From Silene latifolia (Eukaryota > Streptophyta > Magnoliopsida > Caryophyllales > Caryophyllaceae), in NCBI RefSeq assembly GCF_048544455.1, contig NC_133534.1:39308217-39372216 (forward strand): a DNA stretch of 64,000 nt, written 5' to 3'. The notes under the pieces are model-generated. The model saw only the letters and a list, made by a program, of their open reading frames with translations. It was not told the origin of the DNA and made no database searches. This document shows positions 1-11,754 of this stretch, piece by piece; within the stretch, counting starts at the first letter, position 1, and the number at the start of each line of letters is the position of its first letter. Position numbers and translations under genes: made by a program.

Positions 1-987
1 TAAAAAGGGAATTATCACAACTTGTATCACAATAGCAAAGTTGAGATCGAAACATAAAAAGATAGGGATAATTAAATTACCTACTGGAATAACTTTTCCA
101 GCTTTGATGTCGCCTAGGTACTTAGAACAATTCCTCTTCCAATACCCAATGCCATTACAATAGTGGCATTTGTCCCCGGACGGGGCACCCTTCTTGGGCT
201 TAGAGAAGCTAGCTTCACAAGCTTTTCCCTTGTTCTTAAAGGGAGTTGGCTTCTTACCCTTTGCGCTACCTTTCTTGAATTTTCCCTTGCTCTTTTGATT
301 GATGTTGAGCACATCCTTGGTGGTGCTAGCATTTAGCCCCATATCCCTCTCGGCTTGCACAAGCATTTTGTGCAATTCATTGAGGGAAAATTTCAAGTTT
401 TCCATATTAAAATTCATCCGGAATTGAACATATGCTTTAACCTTGTTCAAGGAATGAAGAATTCGATCAATGATGAGTTCTTCGGGAATGTCTACCTTTT
501 GAATTTTCAACGTCTCAACATGTTTCATCAACTTGAGCACGTGAGGATTAACCTTTTGGCCCTCCTTAATGTTGAGATCGAAGAATGCGGATGCCGCTTC
601 ATATTGAATGATCCTCGGAACTTGTGAAAACATGGTCACAAGCTTCGTATAGATCTCATAGGCGGTGCTAATCTTTATAGCACTCCTTTGGAGTTCGGCC
701 TCCATGGAAAAGATCAACAAATTTTTTATCGCGGCCGACTCCTTTTGGTAAGTCTCATAGGCTTGCCTAGCGGCGGGAGTAGACCTAGCGGTCGGTGCGG
801 CGGGAGAGGCCTCGGTGAGGTAACGAATCTTATCGTCACCCTCCGCGGCTAAGCGGAGTTGGGCGTCCCAATCGGCGGAGTTTGACCCATTTTTTTCTAG
901 TTTACAACGATCCATGAAGGATCGGAGCCATGAAACATTGGTGAGAGTGTTCGAGCTCGTGGATGCGTTTGGAATTGGAGTTGCCAT
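1..987 (-). CDS. Copia gag polyprotein, N-terminal part, runs off the window
   Basis: The frame opens at an ATG at 987 (MATPIPNAST...) and stays open for 329 codons to the window edge. The body looks like the plant Copia gag_2/UBN2 type: an N-terminal WLRSFMDRCKLE block, then a helical region with YEIYTKL and LNELHKMLVQAERD, then a Lys/Gly-rich linker. Near codons 274-287 (about bases 127-168) lies a CCHC zinc knuckle, CHYCNGIGYWKRNC. Its expected histidine is tyrosine (GY where GH is usual), which should weaken zinc binding. The start is preceded by a 2.2-kb untranslated leader, which fits gag as the first frame. Gag packages genomic RNA into cytoplasmic particles. Function is inferred from family resemblance. 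Confidence 0.8.
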   Translation of the reverse strand, partial: MATPIPNASTSSNTLTNVSWLRSFMDRCKLEKNGSNSADWDAQLRLAAEGDDKIRYLTEASPAAPTARSTPAARQAYETYQKESAAIKNLLIFSMEAELQRSAIKISTAYEIYTKLVTMFSQVPRIIQYEAASAFFDLNIKEGQKVNPHVLKLMKHVETLKIQKVDIPEELIIDRILHSLNKVKAYVQFRMNFNMENLKFSLNELHKMLVQAERDMGLNASTTKDVLNINQKSKGKFKKGSAKGKKPTPFKNKGKACEASFSKPKKGAPSGDKCHYCNGIGYWKRNCSKYLGDIKAGKVIPVGNLIIPIFLCFDLNFAIVIQVVIIPFL

Positions 988-3149
988 TGCAAATAAGAAA
1001 ACAAATTTGACTACAAAATAAAGATGAAGGAATTAATTAATATCTATTGTTTTAACAATAATAATAATAATACTTGTTAACATTTTAAACAAGTTTTAAG
1101 CATTTATATAGTGACCTCTACCGAACTATTATAAATGATCCCGAGATCCAAATTCATATTAATTCGGGCACGGTGAGCCGATTCATCCCTTATCAATATA
1201 ACTCGGTGGATTAACTTTTTAATCGATTCTACTTCTAGAACTCTCGGTCGATAAAATAACTCTAATATTTATCTTTAGCGCGGAACACATGCGACTACGG
1301 TCACGAATACTTCCGTTGAGCTCAATCCAAATTTCGATGTAATAACATTTTATTACCCCACTTCGCCAACGTAACAAGGTTTGTATTACGGTAAAGCCGG
1401 CTTAACTCCCTTATGAAATTGGTACTTCATGGGTTCTACTATTTGGTAAGGCTATATCTCAATTATTGATTTAGCGAGAGGTCAAGTCAATTTATTATCT
1501 ATCACGTTTTAAGTGAACTAAAGCGGTGAACTACGATAATTATAATTCACACGGTCGATGACTCGATTAAATAAAATACATGTTTAGTTATGACGATTTA
1601 GCGATGCATGCAAACATAAAAAAAAATGCTAAGGATAAAAATAAATTCCTAGTATGGCCTTCCTAAAAAGTAAATCTAATAAACTATTACAAATTCGGAA
1701 ACCAACTCCTTTGGTCCCTTGAACTTCGGTCTTGGCACGCATCACAAGGCAACACCGTCTTGTCAGAACGCCTTTCTAAATGGCACTGTCTTCAAGGATC
1801 TCCGGAATTACAAGTAATATTTTAAAAAAATAAATTACATAATTCCCTATTATACATTTGTAATAAAAATAAAAATAAATCTTTTAAATTACAAAAAGGT
1901 GATACGAGATCACAATAATTACAACCGAATCGATATTCCCATTTATTTTGGGTAATACCTATTAAAAAACTAAGGCCATACTAAGTAAAATTACATAATT
2001 CAAAATTATATAAAATAAAAATATGACAATCATAAATAAAATGCAGCATTATGATATGTATGAACATGCTTAATTTTATGCCAAATTGCCTTTAAAGAGC
2101 CAATATCGTATATTTCATCGGTTTTTATGGATTTGCGTGATTATAAACTTGTTAAAATCACAAAGTGTCTCATAAATTCATATTTATGTTAAAGTTAATT
2201 ACCCTAACCATCTTAGGACTCAAAACTTAGTCTTCACTAATATTTTGATAATAACTCAACTTGATAACTTAATATTGTTCATTATGGACTAAGAATTACA
2301 ATATTATGCTATAAACTTCAAATTAAATTATAAAAATTCCAAATAATTTCAAAATTTGAAATTCAAACTCATGAACATTCTAGAAAAATATCATGACACT
2401 CATAATGTTCAAAACTTAGATTAAAAATTTCGAAAATATTTCGAGAAAGACATCGTTGCGATTTATCGGTTTTAACAACCATGACCATTAAAATATGAGA
2501 AATATAATTTTAATCAACTTTTCACTTTTAGATCTGAAATATGGGATAAAATGCAACATATGATGTTTTTCTATAGTCATGAAATATGTTTTAGCATTAT
2601 AGACTAATTTAAGTCACTATTTATTGAATGTTTACTCAAAAATTCATAAATCATGCATAAGAAGTACAATAAGTCTAAGACTTTTACACACACTGAGTAA
2701 AAATTCATGTGAGAACATATAAAATTTCCATGACCAGATTCGAAATTTATCTCATATTAACCTAATAAACCCTTTAAATTGAATTTAAGCTTATAAAATC
2801 CATATTTCATGCAAAAAAACTTAGTTATTCACGATATTTAACATGCCATCAGTAGATAATATATGTGAAAACATATCCAAAAATCACTGAAAAATTCGAA
2901 GTTTAACTATTTTTCGTCCAAAAATGACATTTTTCTCATAAAAATCACATTTTAATGCCAATAATATATAAAATGATCAATAAAAATCCATAAATCGTCT
3001 CATATGACCTAAAATCCATTTAGGACCAGAAACTTTTAACATGCAAAATTATTTCATGATTTATCTTCATAAATCCTAAATAACAAGTTTTATTTGTTAA
3101 CAAATTAACTCGGAAAAACTATCCCGATTTTCCATGCAACAACCGTGTT
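988..3149 (-). other. Copia-1 untranslated leader
   Basis: 2.16 kb of AT-rich sequence between the primer binding site and the gag start. I see no frame longer than background and no RNA gene. The part at 988-1810 is less AT-rich than 1811-3149, so the leader may be composite. Confidence 0.6.
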
Positions 3150-3161
3150 GCTCTGATACCA
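3150..3161 (-). promoter_or_regulatory. Primer binding site, tRNA-iMet type
   Basis: On the minus strand this reads TGGTATCAGAGC, a perfect match to the plant initiator tRNA-Met 3' end used by most plant Copia elements. It lies two bases inside the LTR end at 3164. Confidence 0.93.
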
Positions 3162-3163
3162 CT

Positions 3164-4423
3164 TGAAGGAAATCATATTTTACATATCACATATCTTAGT
3201 TTAAAGTTTTAGTCATAAAAACTTAAGGATCTTATGCATGCAAAATAAAATACAAGAGTGAAGGAAAACCGGTTCCTTACATTGGATATTTCGGCTATTA
3301 GAGAACTAGTAAGGTCTCCTACCTTACTTAGTTCTTGAGCTTTTCAAATGGATGAACAAGATTCAATATAGAATCTCTCCTCAAGGATTGTACCAAGAAA
3401 ACCTCATTAATACAAATATTAATTTAATTACTAGAATTAATATTTGTTCCCTTAAAATTATTACTAATATTATAAGTATACTACCTCTAGTATTTTTTGG
3501 AATAATATTAGTGATTTAGTGAGAGTTTTAATTATTTTGTTCAAAAACAAAATTAGAGAGAAGAACTAATTCAAGTGAATGAATAATGTTGGAATGAATT
3601 AGTGTAATGTAAAAATGCACTACTTGAGTGTGAAGGGGAGGAGGCCACCGGTTTTTTGGTGGGTAGGGTGCCCAATAAATTTTTTAGTTTCTCTTCACAA
3701 GAGACTAGCCATAATAGTCTATAATTAGTAGGTAATGATGATGTTACCCACTAATTAAAATAATCAAGACACAAAACTCCTTCCTTCTTCCATTTACACG
3801 GTCCATATGGTTAATATGGATCCCATTTTAACTTTGTCAATTTGTTAATTTGTATTGTGTGACATATTGGACATGTTACTAGACATGTTTAAATAATGCA
3901 TTTTTAAATCATTAAAAATCATTATATATAAATAAAATAAATCACATACAAAATTAACTAGTAATTCACAATTACCATTGCTTAAAATGGGTCATATAAT
4001 TATAAATCACAACTACTTGTATTTATAATAAATAATTCATTCTTATTTCAATTGTTTCATAAACAATAAATAAACCTTAAGTAATAAAACAATTTAATTA
4101 CTTAGAACGAATCTTATTTAATCAAATTACAAGAAGATACGTATTATAACTCACAAAATCATTTATTCAATTTTAAGGAATTAATTAACTTGTATCATCA
4201 TACAATTAATTAATTAGTCAATTAAGAATGTTTCCCTAGAGGTATGACCTTAAGGGATCAACTGATCACCACCGTCACACGACAGTAATGTCAAACTCTA
4301 GTCAGCCAATCATTACCGATTAATGTGGATCAGTTAACAATAAAATGTTATATTCCCTTATGTATTCTTAATATGAGATTTAAACATGTGATCGCATTAT
4401 TGTCGAGGACACATACTCCAACA
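3164..4423 (-). repeat. Copia-1 5' LTR
   Basis: 1260 bp. On the minus strand it starts TGTTGGAGTATGTGTCC and ends CCTTCA two bases before the primer binding site. It shares both ends and several internal blocks (around 3205-3290 and 4215-4410) with the LTR at 5596-6863, so the two belong to one Copia family or to close subfamilies. Confidence 0.85.
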
Positions 4424-5337
4424 TTGACTAGTTTGGGGAAAAGGGGTTAATTGGTATGATTGTGATATAGTATTGTTGTGATTATTGCTAGGTGACGAGT
4501 TCGTAGAGGAACAATTCTAGCTTCCACTGTGGTTTGTGATTTCAGATTTGCTAATAAGGTAGGGTTCCTCTACTCAGTCGATTGTGTAATGAATTTAAGA
4601 TTGTAGTAATTGATTGATTGATTACATGTTGAATTAGATTGATTTTGGGTGATTGATATTGTTTTGTTGATATTGAGATTGGTATTGTTGAGATGGGACC
4701 ATTTTCGGGAGATGGTTCCAACTCTATGATCGCCTCTTATGGCTTTCGTCTCAAGGGGGATGTGCACATTACTGATCTGGGTGCGCTCGTTGCGATGAGT
4801 AGGGCTTAGGTGGGAATGATTGCGGTCCCCCACTGGCGGTGAGGATTACCTGTTGCGATGGGTAATCTGGCAAGACTACACACTTGAGTGTGTAGTCATT
4901 TATTGCTTGATAATGGATTTGGAGATTGGTTTTGGCATTGAGTTGGTTGTATCGTTGTATTGTGAATTATTATTTTGGTTATACTGTTGACTGACCCCAG
5001 TATTGTTTTTAAAACTGTGGTGATCTATTCAGGGATGGTGAGCAGTTGATTGAGCAGGTATAACTGTGGATAGCTCGCGGGTTGCATGGGGGTCGAGTCG
5101 TCACCTGTGTTATCTAGCTTTCATTGACAGTTTTGCTTTAGTTCTATGACAATTTTGGTTGTAAACGTTTTAAGTTTAATTCGGGTTGTATTTACACTTT
5201 AAACAGTTTGAGTATTTTATATTAATTGTTCTTTGATGGTCAATTTGATATACTTTACCTCGGGCAACCAAGATTGTATCACTTTGATATGCTTGGGTGG
5301 TCCTTGGTAAGGCAACTTAGTGTATTAGGGTGTTACA
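4424..5337 (+). repeat. Tekay-A 5' LTR, left end missing
   Basis: It ends GGGTGTTACA at 5337, three bases before the primer site. Shared blocks with 52170-52940 include the text around GGTCCCCCACTGG, a GGTAATCTGGCA block and the final GGGTGGTCCTTGGTAAGGCA. The left end is removed by the Copia-1 insertion at 4423. Confidence 0.75.
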
Positions 5338-5340
5338 AAG

Positions 5341-5352
5341 TGGTATTAGAGC
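5341..5352 (+). promoter_or_regulatory. Primer binding site of Tekay-A
   Basis: TGGTATTAGAGC differs by one base from the tRNA-iMet complement TGGTATCAGAGC. It is placed three bases after the LTR end, as in Tekay/Del elements. The bases that follow (5353-5595) are leader with no convincing frame. Confidence 0.75.
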
Positions 5353-5595
5353 GATGATTTTGGAACCTAAAACCAATGAACCAAATGAACATAGGGTGTG
5401 TAACTAAAATGAACCCTAGTAGGAGTTGTTTGGAGCTACCGCAAAGGCTTGGGAGACATCCAAGGTCGCAATTCGGCCCTTACATCTTTGAGCTGCTCTT
5501 TACGGGGTGTCAAGGGGAGTCGTTGTATGTCTTGCGTGTGTTTCTTATAATAGTGTTGGGTGGAATGGATGGTTATGTGAATTGGATGAACTTGG

Positions 5596-6863
5596 TGAAG
5601 GAAATGTAGATTCATATACATACTAACATACTCATATATGTTTAAATTAATTTGTCATAAAATTAAATACGGATTTTATGCATGCAAACAATGATAAAAT
5701 AGAGGAGAAATCATGTCCTTACATTGGTGATTTCGGTTTAATGGGCACAAGAGAGATCACCTTTCTCTCTTGTTCTTGAGCTTTCCCTTATGGATGAACT
5801 AAGATCCAAGTGTAGGATCTCTCCCTAAGCTTTATACCCAAGGCTTTCTCTTAATTCAAATTAATATTATAAGTACTAGTATAATATTAATCTAGTAGAA
5901 AATTGAACCAAAATATTTATAAAACACTTAATTATTTCGGTTTTGATGAGAGAAGAAGAGGAGGATTTTTATTCTCTCTAGAATTGTATTTTTGGATGAT
6001 GGAATGAATTATGAATACACTAAAACATTTTAGTGTTATTAGGTAAAAATTATAGAAAAAACCATGATGGTTTTGCCTTCTCAAAACCGGGTGGAAGGGG
6101 CTTTTTGGGTGAGCCAATGCATGCAAGTGTTGTTCTTTACAATACACAATAGGCTTGCATGGCTAAATAATAGGTAATCATTGTGTTGCCATTATCTTAA
6201 TCAAATACAATATTAGCCCATTTCTTCCCCTAATTTCGGCACTCATGGATAACAAGTAATCCATTTTATTTTTGTCAATTGTCAATATGTCACATGTCAT
6301 ATGTGACATAAATTTGTTATGTATTTTTAACATATTAAAAATCAACGTATTAATAAAAATACGTCACATACAAATTGACTTAGTAATTTCATAATTAGTT
6401 GTGCCAAAATATTTTACCATTTATAAATCACAACAGATTGTATTTATAATAATTCATTCAATTTCGATTGTTTCTTTAAACATTAATTTCATCCGAGTAA
6501 TGATACAATTCAATTACTCAGACCGTATCTCATTTAATCACATTTCAATTTGATACGTAAATTTTACTTCCAAAAATCGTCCGTCAATTTTCAAGTAATT
6601 TAATTAACTCGTAACATTATACGATTAATTAAATAATCAATTAAGAGTGTTGCCCTATAGGTATGACCTAGGGGTCAATCGATCACCACCGTCGCACGAT
6701 AGTAATGTCAAACTCTAGTCACCAATCATTACCGCTATATGTTGACCGATTGACAAGAACAATATTACTTCCCAATTGTATTCTTTATAATGAGATTTAA
6801 ACATGTGATCATCATGATCAACAGTCGTGATCGCATTATTGTCGGAGGACACATATTCCAACA
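5596..6863 (-). repeat. Copia-2 3' LTR
   Basis: 1268 bp, plus-strand ends TGAAGGAAAT and CCAACA, the same termini as the LTR at 3164-4423. Both LTRs share the motif around the CGATCACCACCGTC block (4256-4330 and 6669-6740). Flanks are CTTGG on the left and ATCTC on the right. Since the right flank is element-internal, no duplication is expected. Confidence 0.8.
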
Positions 6864-7640
6864 ATCTCCTACTTGTCCTCGACAAGTGTGCGTCACCAAT
6901 TCTCTTGTCCTATTACTATCTCCCACTCAATGCAAGGTGTCTTTCAGGTCGTACTTGCAAGTGATCATATCGAGAGTGGTTTCCTCGATCTGGAGAATAA
7001 CTGATTGACCGGACTTATCTATCATAGATACTTTCCGAGTGTGGCCACACATTTCCAGTTCATTACTCCTCGAGTGACCCTGAGATATTGTTATAACCCT
7101 GACTGGGGGTGGACAATTCCTATCGCACTCATTCCCTTCGACTAGCCACAGCCATCATAACCCAAAATATGCCCATTTGACCCCATTTACGAAGGTCGTA
7201 GTAACATAAATCAAAGTTAATCCGAAACTGTGCCATCTTAGGCGAATAGTCTTTAGTCAAAAGAATCAACTCATTTGAATACTATAGTAGCTCTCGCCAC
7301 GACCAGGCTATATAAATTTGCCAGAACTCTATAAGCGGTCATTAGGCCCGACAAAATGTTCCTAACAGTCTGCCTAAGTGATCGACTAGTCATCTCACAT
7401 GACTCTATGGCACTTGAACTTGCCATCAATCGCATCACACTCTAGTCACTTCGAGACGTCACCTCATATAAGTAACTATGGGCAAATACAATGTTAATCC
7501 ATGTTCACTTTAACGGGGTTCAATTATCTCTACAACCCGTTTGGATATAACAATGTGCAAGGTGAGTTAATAATAACTCATACGAAAAATGTCGACATCA
7601 CACTCGGGTAGTCAATATCATATTTCAACCTTGTGATGTA
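6864..7640 (-). other. Copia-2 3' untranslated region with polypurine tract
   Basis: Next to the LTR the minus strand reads AAGTAGGAGAT, a typical Copia polypurine tract (6864-6874). The rest is a non-coding 3' region with no frame I trust. Confidence 0.6.
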
Positions 7641-7892
7641 TATCATAAGTGTGAACACTTATTGATTGCAATAGAAGTTTAACATCCCATGTGTCCATGT
7701 GTTCAAACTTCTTACACTTGCACTTGGAGAAGTGGATGAATTGATGTGTTAAAGATGATATGAAGCATGTTTGAGTGTTATTACTTGGATTTTGATTGAC
7801 AGTAACATGTTTAAGAATGGTATACGTATAGATATAAGTGTTGTTAAAGTTGAAGGGTAGATCGTTTGGCATGATTCGGCTGAGCTGGGCTG

Positions 7893-8173
7893 GTATTTGA
7901 CCGAGTAGGGGGTACTCGGCCGAGTAACCTGTCACTCGACCGAGTGTGAGGGGGTTGTGTTTTGGCAGTAGCTACTGGTTATGACCACTCAGCCGAGTAA
8001 TTGGAGCACTCGACCGAGTGGGGAGTACTCGACCGAGTACCCAGTGTACTCGATCGAGTATGCTTTACATATTTTTTTTAGTCAGCTACTGGAGTGAGAT
8101 AATCGGCCGAGTAGTGTTAGTACTCGACCGAGTAGTCCGTACTCGACCGAGTAGTCCGTACTCGACCGAGTAC
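7893..8173. repeat. Palindromic 12-mer cluster in the Tekay-A leader
   Basis: About ten copies of ACTCGACCGAGT or ACTCGGCCGAGT and one ACTCGATCGAGT, often flanked by T and A. The last three copies are head to tail with the 6-7 base spacer GTCCGT. The stretch 7641-8248 around it is otherwise untranslated leader. Confidence 0.85.
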
Positions 8174-8248
8174 CTCTTTGGCGGACGTGTTGTTTATTTT
8201 GAGTCGTAGGCTATGTGCTTACGTTTATCTCGGTTATATCAGTTCAAA

Positions 8249-8533
8249 ATGCCGCCAAAGAGATCAGCCGCGTACCTCCAAGCATCTGAGATGACTCTTG
8301 AGGAGGTTGCCAGAATGATTGAGCAGCAAGAAGTGCGCATGGAGGTACTCAAGAATATGGGAAAAGGGGAAGGGAAACCGGTGGATGAATCCCGGCCGAG
8401 CACCACCATTTCTCACTTCAATCTCACTACTTTTGAGGGAACTGGTGAGCCAAAGCTGCTTGACAATTGGCACAGGGAGATGGAGAGTGTGTTAGAGGTA
8501 GTTAAGTGTCCGGAGGAGATGATGGTAGAACAA
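8249..8533 (+). pseudogene. Tekay-A gag, N-terminal 95 codons, cut by Athila-D
   Basis: The start MPPKRSAAYLQ is chosen over an in-frame upstream ATG at 8213 because Tekay/Del gag proteins usually begin MPPR/MPPK. The frame holds a short coiled-coil-like segment (EEVARMIEQQEVRMEVLKNM), a Pro/Ser linker, then the beginning of a retrotransposon gag domain (FEGTGEPKLLDNWHREMES...). It stops being gag at 8533, where the Athila-D LTR (TGATAAGG) begins. The frame meets a TGA three bases later. The rest of gag-pol is not in the window, so it is either beyond Athila-D's missing end or deleted. Confidence 0.75.
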
Positions 8534-9668
8534 TGATAAGGCTAAAGTTGTATCACCTATATCAAAATAATCATATATCAGTACTAACAAATAGCTAGTG
8601 GTAAGACAAGTATCGAATCCACAGGGAGGCGGTAATATTCAGTTTGCTAATATTTAAAGTATCTTAAAGTAACCGATTTTCTTGGTCATTTGGTTTAGTT
8701 TACTAACAACTACTTGCAATAAAATAAAGATCGTAAAACAATAAAATTAAGAAGTTTAGGGAGCAGGTTCACTAAGTCAATTATTCGGGGGTGTATTTTA
8801 AATCAATTATAAGGTCAATAAAATTATCTAAGGTCACAAGATTGATTAATTCTATTATGCCCTTTAGATTCAGTTTTAACATGCAATCGCTATAATTAAA
8901 CTTTACCTATCTAATTGTCGCAGCCTATATTAATTCTAAACCAGTTGGTGAAAGTATTAATTCGCTACACTAATTATCAATTCAGGCCTAAATCATTAAG
9001 AACAATAATCAAACGATAATTCATACAATATTACAAACAATTAAATCATTAACCCCCTTCTAATCAACCTAGATCCCATTAACCCTAGATAAAGGATTTA
9101 GCTACTCATGATAATAAGATTAATAACAACAATGATAATTGAAGACATAATTAGAAACATGCAACAAGAACAATAACAATGATTGAAATAACTATCTTGA
9201 ATAACAATTAATGAAGAAATATTAAGTACCGTGAACAAAGGATGAAGAACGAATTAAGGATCTCAAACGTATGCTAGCCGACTATTGCTAAGATCGGAAA
9301 CAACTCTGATAAAAGGGATCCTCGATCGAGCCTGCAGATACTCGATCGAGTACACACCACTTGATCGAGTACAAGCAAACTCGATCGAGTACAAAACCTC
9401 TCAGCGTCTCTTCGTGTAATGTTCACTTCTCATCTTCAATCCTTCTGGTTTCCCATGCCATGGCTCGTGTATTCCACTATGCCATATCCGCAGTGCTCAA
9501 CTTTACTCGTTTCACCTCATAAATGCGTCATTCCTGCATTTTAACACAAAGTAGCGGCAATATCGACATTCTAATGTAAAAGGCATATAAATGACATATT
9601 TTGCACAGAAACCGTATCAAAACCAACTGAAAAGGAGCTATAAAAGTATATATAAAAGTGATACATCA
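8534..9668 (-). repeat. Athila-D 3' LTR
   Basis: 1135 bp, plus-strand ends TGATAAGG and GATACATCA. The start block ending in CCACAGGGAGGCGG is shared with the other Athila-type LTRs at 14914, 22942 and 59252. It is followed by a C-rich strand (polypurine on the minus strand), which sets its orientation. Confidence 0.8.
9321..9392. repeat. Palindrome cluster in Athila-D LTR
   Basis: Four copies: two complete CTCGATCGAG cores, one TTGATCGAG variant and one more complete copy, with 8-12 base spacers. Confidence 0.85.
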
Positions 9669-11422
9669 AACTCCCCCAAACTAACTCTTTGCTTGTCCCT
9701 AAGCAAAGCAACACACAGTAAAAAAAAAAGCAATCATACAAATGGTGAATGAATAACTCAGAGCTAATGTTGATGGATATACAAATCCCAAGCTATCCAT
9801 ATCTATAACAAAGTAATGACCAAAATTGTGCCAATAAAACAAATTCAAAGGCACGGGTAATAGAAGAACGCCGCTCAACTCAAGATGTAACACGATACCG
9901 TAGCTCAGCCAAATACCTTTAATCTTGCAAGACAAATTAGTTGGATTCTCGCGGATTCACTCATGCACTCATAAAGTGTGAGTTATATGTAAGATAGAAA
10001 GAATAAAGACATTCACTCAACTTATGAAACATGCATGCATTCTAATGTGATAGAAATTTCTCCAACTAATACGCATTCAAAACAAAGATAAAAGTACATG
10101 TATCAAGGACAATAAGGAGGCAAATGGGCAAAGGGTATAGAAGTGGTTTGTGCCAAGGCACGTATGGATATGTGAGGTTAAGACAGTAGTCGCAGCGCTA
10201 AACCAAAAAACCAATCCTATGATAACAAACATAAATGGTCCCAATTAGAGAAATCATCTCAACTTTGACAACACATGAGAGACTATAAATTATTCTCCAA
10301 AAATGCATTAGACTCTAGTACACTCCTTATAATCTCTTAACAAAATCAAATAAAGCAAATTTTTTTTTTTCTTTTTTTTTTCCGTTTCTTTCTCTTTTTT
10401 TTTTGTATTCTTTTTCTTTTTCTCCTTTCTTTTTCTTTGCTTCATATTCTTTTCTTTTCCAACATAAGAGATTAACACAATTGCTATAAAATTTAAGCTA
10501 CTACCCACATGACAATAAATGTCCCATTCCCAACCAAAGTAACAAAAATAGACATGAAACTCAAGCAACTGCGACTGTCCCAAAAAGGTGAGCAAATTCT
10601 AGATTGTAGCTATTAAAATGGGATATGAAACGGCTGCAAGGGTTCAAACGGGCTAAAAAGGGTAATGTATGGCTTATTTGAACGGTAAGAATCGTCTTTC
10701 CTCATGTACTTAATCATATGAATGCGCAAAAAGTTAAGAAACTAATGTCACACTTATGCAGTTTGATATTACACATTCCACAAAGAGAACCACACTCTTA
10801 AGCCTAATTGATAAATGAGACCAGTTTATTGATGGTCCTGGCCTAGGAAGCTCTATAGACCTCAGAAATTTAAGTGGTTTACCAACATAAAAGTGTCAAA
10901 TTTACTTAGCATAAAACATATCATTACGATCAAGACTTGAGTTATGAGCTTTGTTTTGATAAATAACATGTCAAAACAATGTACATGGACAACTTAAATT
11001 GGGATTCAAATGCAAAACAATGCAAATTATCATCATTGCTACTTAATTCACCAAGACACGACCTAAACAAAGTAAAACATGTTTTGGTATTTTATAAAAA
11101 AAATTTAATTTTTATGGATTTTTTGTTTGAAAAAGCACACAATCATAAAATAAAAGCACACAACTGAATTTAAATCACACAATAGAAATAAATACTCCCC
11201 CAAACTTAAATGTCACAGTGTCCTCATTGTGACGCCTAGAACATAACAATGACACACCAAACTCAGCAAGCTAAAAGACACTACTAACAAAGGGAATAGG
11301 GAAATAATCTAACAACCTAAAGAAATACAATAAAAGAAAGTACAAGGAAAGATAATACCAGCTGTAAAACAGAAGCCCCCCCAAACAAGCTGCAAAGTGG
11401 AGGGTGTAGTGACCAGTTGTCA
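9669..11422 (-). other. Athila-D 3' non-coding region
   Basis: It starts with the polypurine tract (plus strand AACTCCCCCAAACTAACTC). It contains a long T-rich tract at 10360-10440 and a second C-rich block at 11194-11205. Athila-B and Athila-C have the same order of a T-rich tract and a second CTCCCCAAACC block. No frame is supported. The frames over 10308-10595 and 11317-11562 are low-complexity shadows. Confidence 0.6.
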
Positions 11423-11754
11423 CTACTGCTCATCTCCATCATCATCATCATTGCCACCATGGATGGCATCATCAAACTCATTAACCTACCTAAACAAGAC
11501 ATCCATCTCTGGGTCAGGAACACGGCCAGCACGGCCTCCACATCGACCACCACGTCGACCACGGCCTATAGTGCGGCCACCCCTAGATCCACTAGCTGTC
11601 CCAGAAGTAGAGCCTCCAAACTGACCTCTATGAGAAATAGACACCCTAATATGATCCCCAAAACCACTAACAGGTACATCCAACCGAATAGAAGTGTAAA
11701 AAGGACGACCAAGAGCACCAAAATCCTGACTGAACTGACCAAACTCTGCAGGAG
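11423..11754 (-). pseudogene. Athila-D terminal frame, C-terminal part, unidentified
   Basis: The minus-strand frame enters from the Ogre junction at 11754 and runs to a stop at 11423, with one internal TAG at 11486-11488. It contains a Gly/Arg-rich tract (SRGGRTIGRGRRGGRCGGR) and an acidic end (GGNDDDDGDEQ). The other half of the same frame is at 47763-48057, and the duplicated AGGAG target joins them in phase. I do not recognise the family. Its position just before the 3' non-coding region matches where Athila elements have an extra or env-like frame, but no membrane segment is visible here. Confidence 0.5.
11750..11754 (+). repeat. Left target-site duplication of the Ogre element (AGGAG)
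   Basis: AGGAG directly before the LTR start at 11755. The identical AGGAG is at 47758-47762, directly after the other LTR. A perfect 5-bp duplication across 36 kb proves the outer borders. Confidence 0.95.

Larger units (their letters stand above)
1..4423 (-). mobile_element. Copia-1: 5' half of a Ty1/copia retrotransposon
   Basis: Read on the minus strand this runs 5' LTR, primer binding site, long leader and gag, then leaves the window at base 1. The LTR outer end (TGTTGGAGTATG) is at 4423, so bases from 4424 are the insertion target, which is Tekay LTR sequence. The partner LTR and target duplication lie outside the window. The gag frame is open, so this copy is less decayed than most of the window. 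Confidence 0.85.
5596..7640 (-). mobile_element. Copia-2: 3' LTR and adjacent 3' region only
   Basis: On the minus strand this is the tail of a Copia element: non-coding 3' region, polypurine tract, then LTR. Everything upstream (gag, pol, 5' LTR) is missing. The right edge (about 7600-7700) grades into Tekay-A leader and is approximate. It probably arose by a large deletion after insertion. Confidence 0.65.
4424..8533 (+). mobile_element. Tekay-A: 5' end of a Ty3/gypsy chromovirus-type element
   Basis: A plus-strand element made of an LTR (left end cut by Copia-1), a tRNA-iMet-like primer binding site, a leader interrupted by Copia-2, and the start of gag. It is the oldest layer of the nest, because Copia-1, Copia-2 and Athila-D are all inserted in it. 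Assignment to Tekay/Del rests on the primer site, the MPPKR gag start and LTR similarity to 51691-52955 and 60250-61448. No chromodomain is visible. Confidence 0.7.
8534..11754 (-). mobile_element. Athila-D: 3' part of a minus-strand Athila-like element
   Basis: 3' LTR, polypurine tract, long non-coding 3' region and the end of a coding frame, then interrupted at 11754 by the Ogre element. The sequence resumes at 47763. The left target flank is AACAA (8529-8533). The 5' LTR is not present in the window, and the element is replaced at 48201 by a Tat-like LTR. Confidence 0.75.

Noticed and set aside
5376..5609. 77-codon frame after the Tekay primer site
   Set aside because: It runs into the Copia-2 LTR and has no family resemblance. 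This region is leader.
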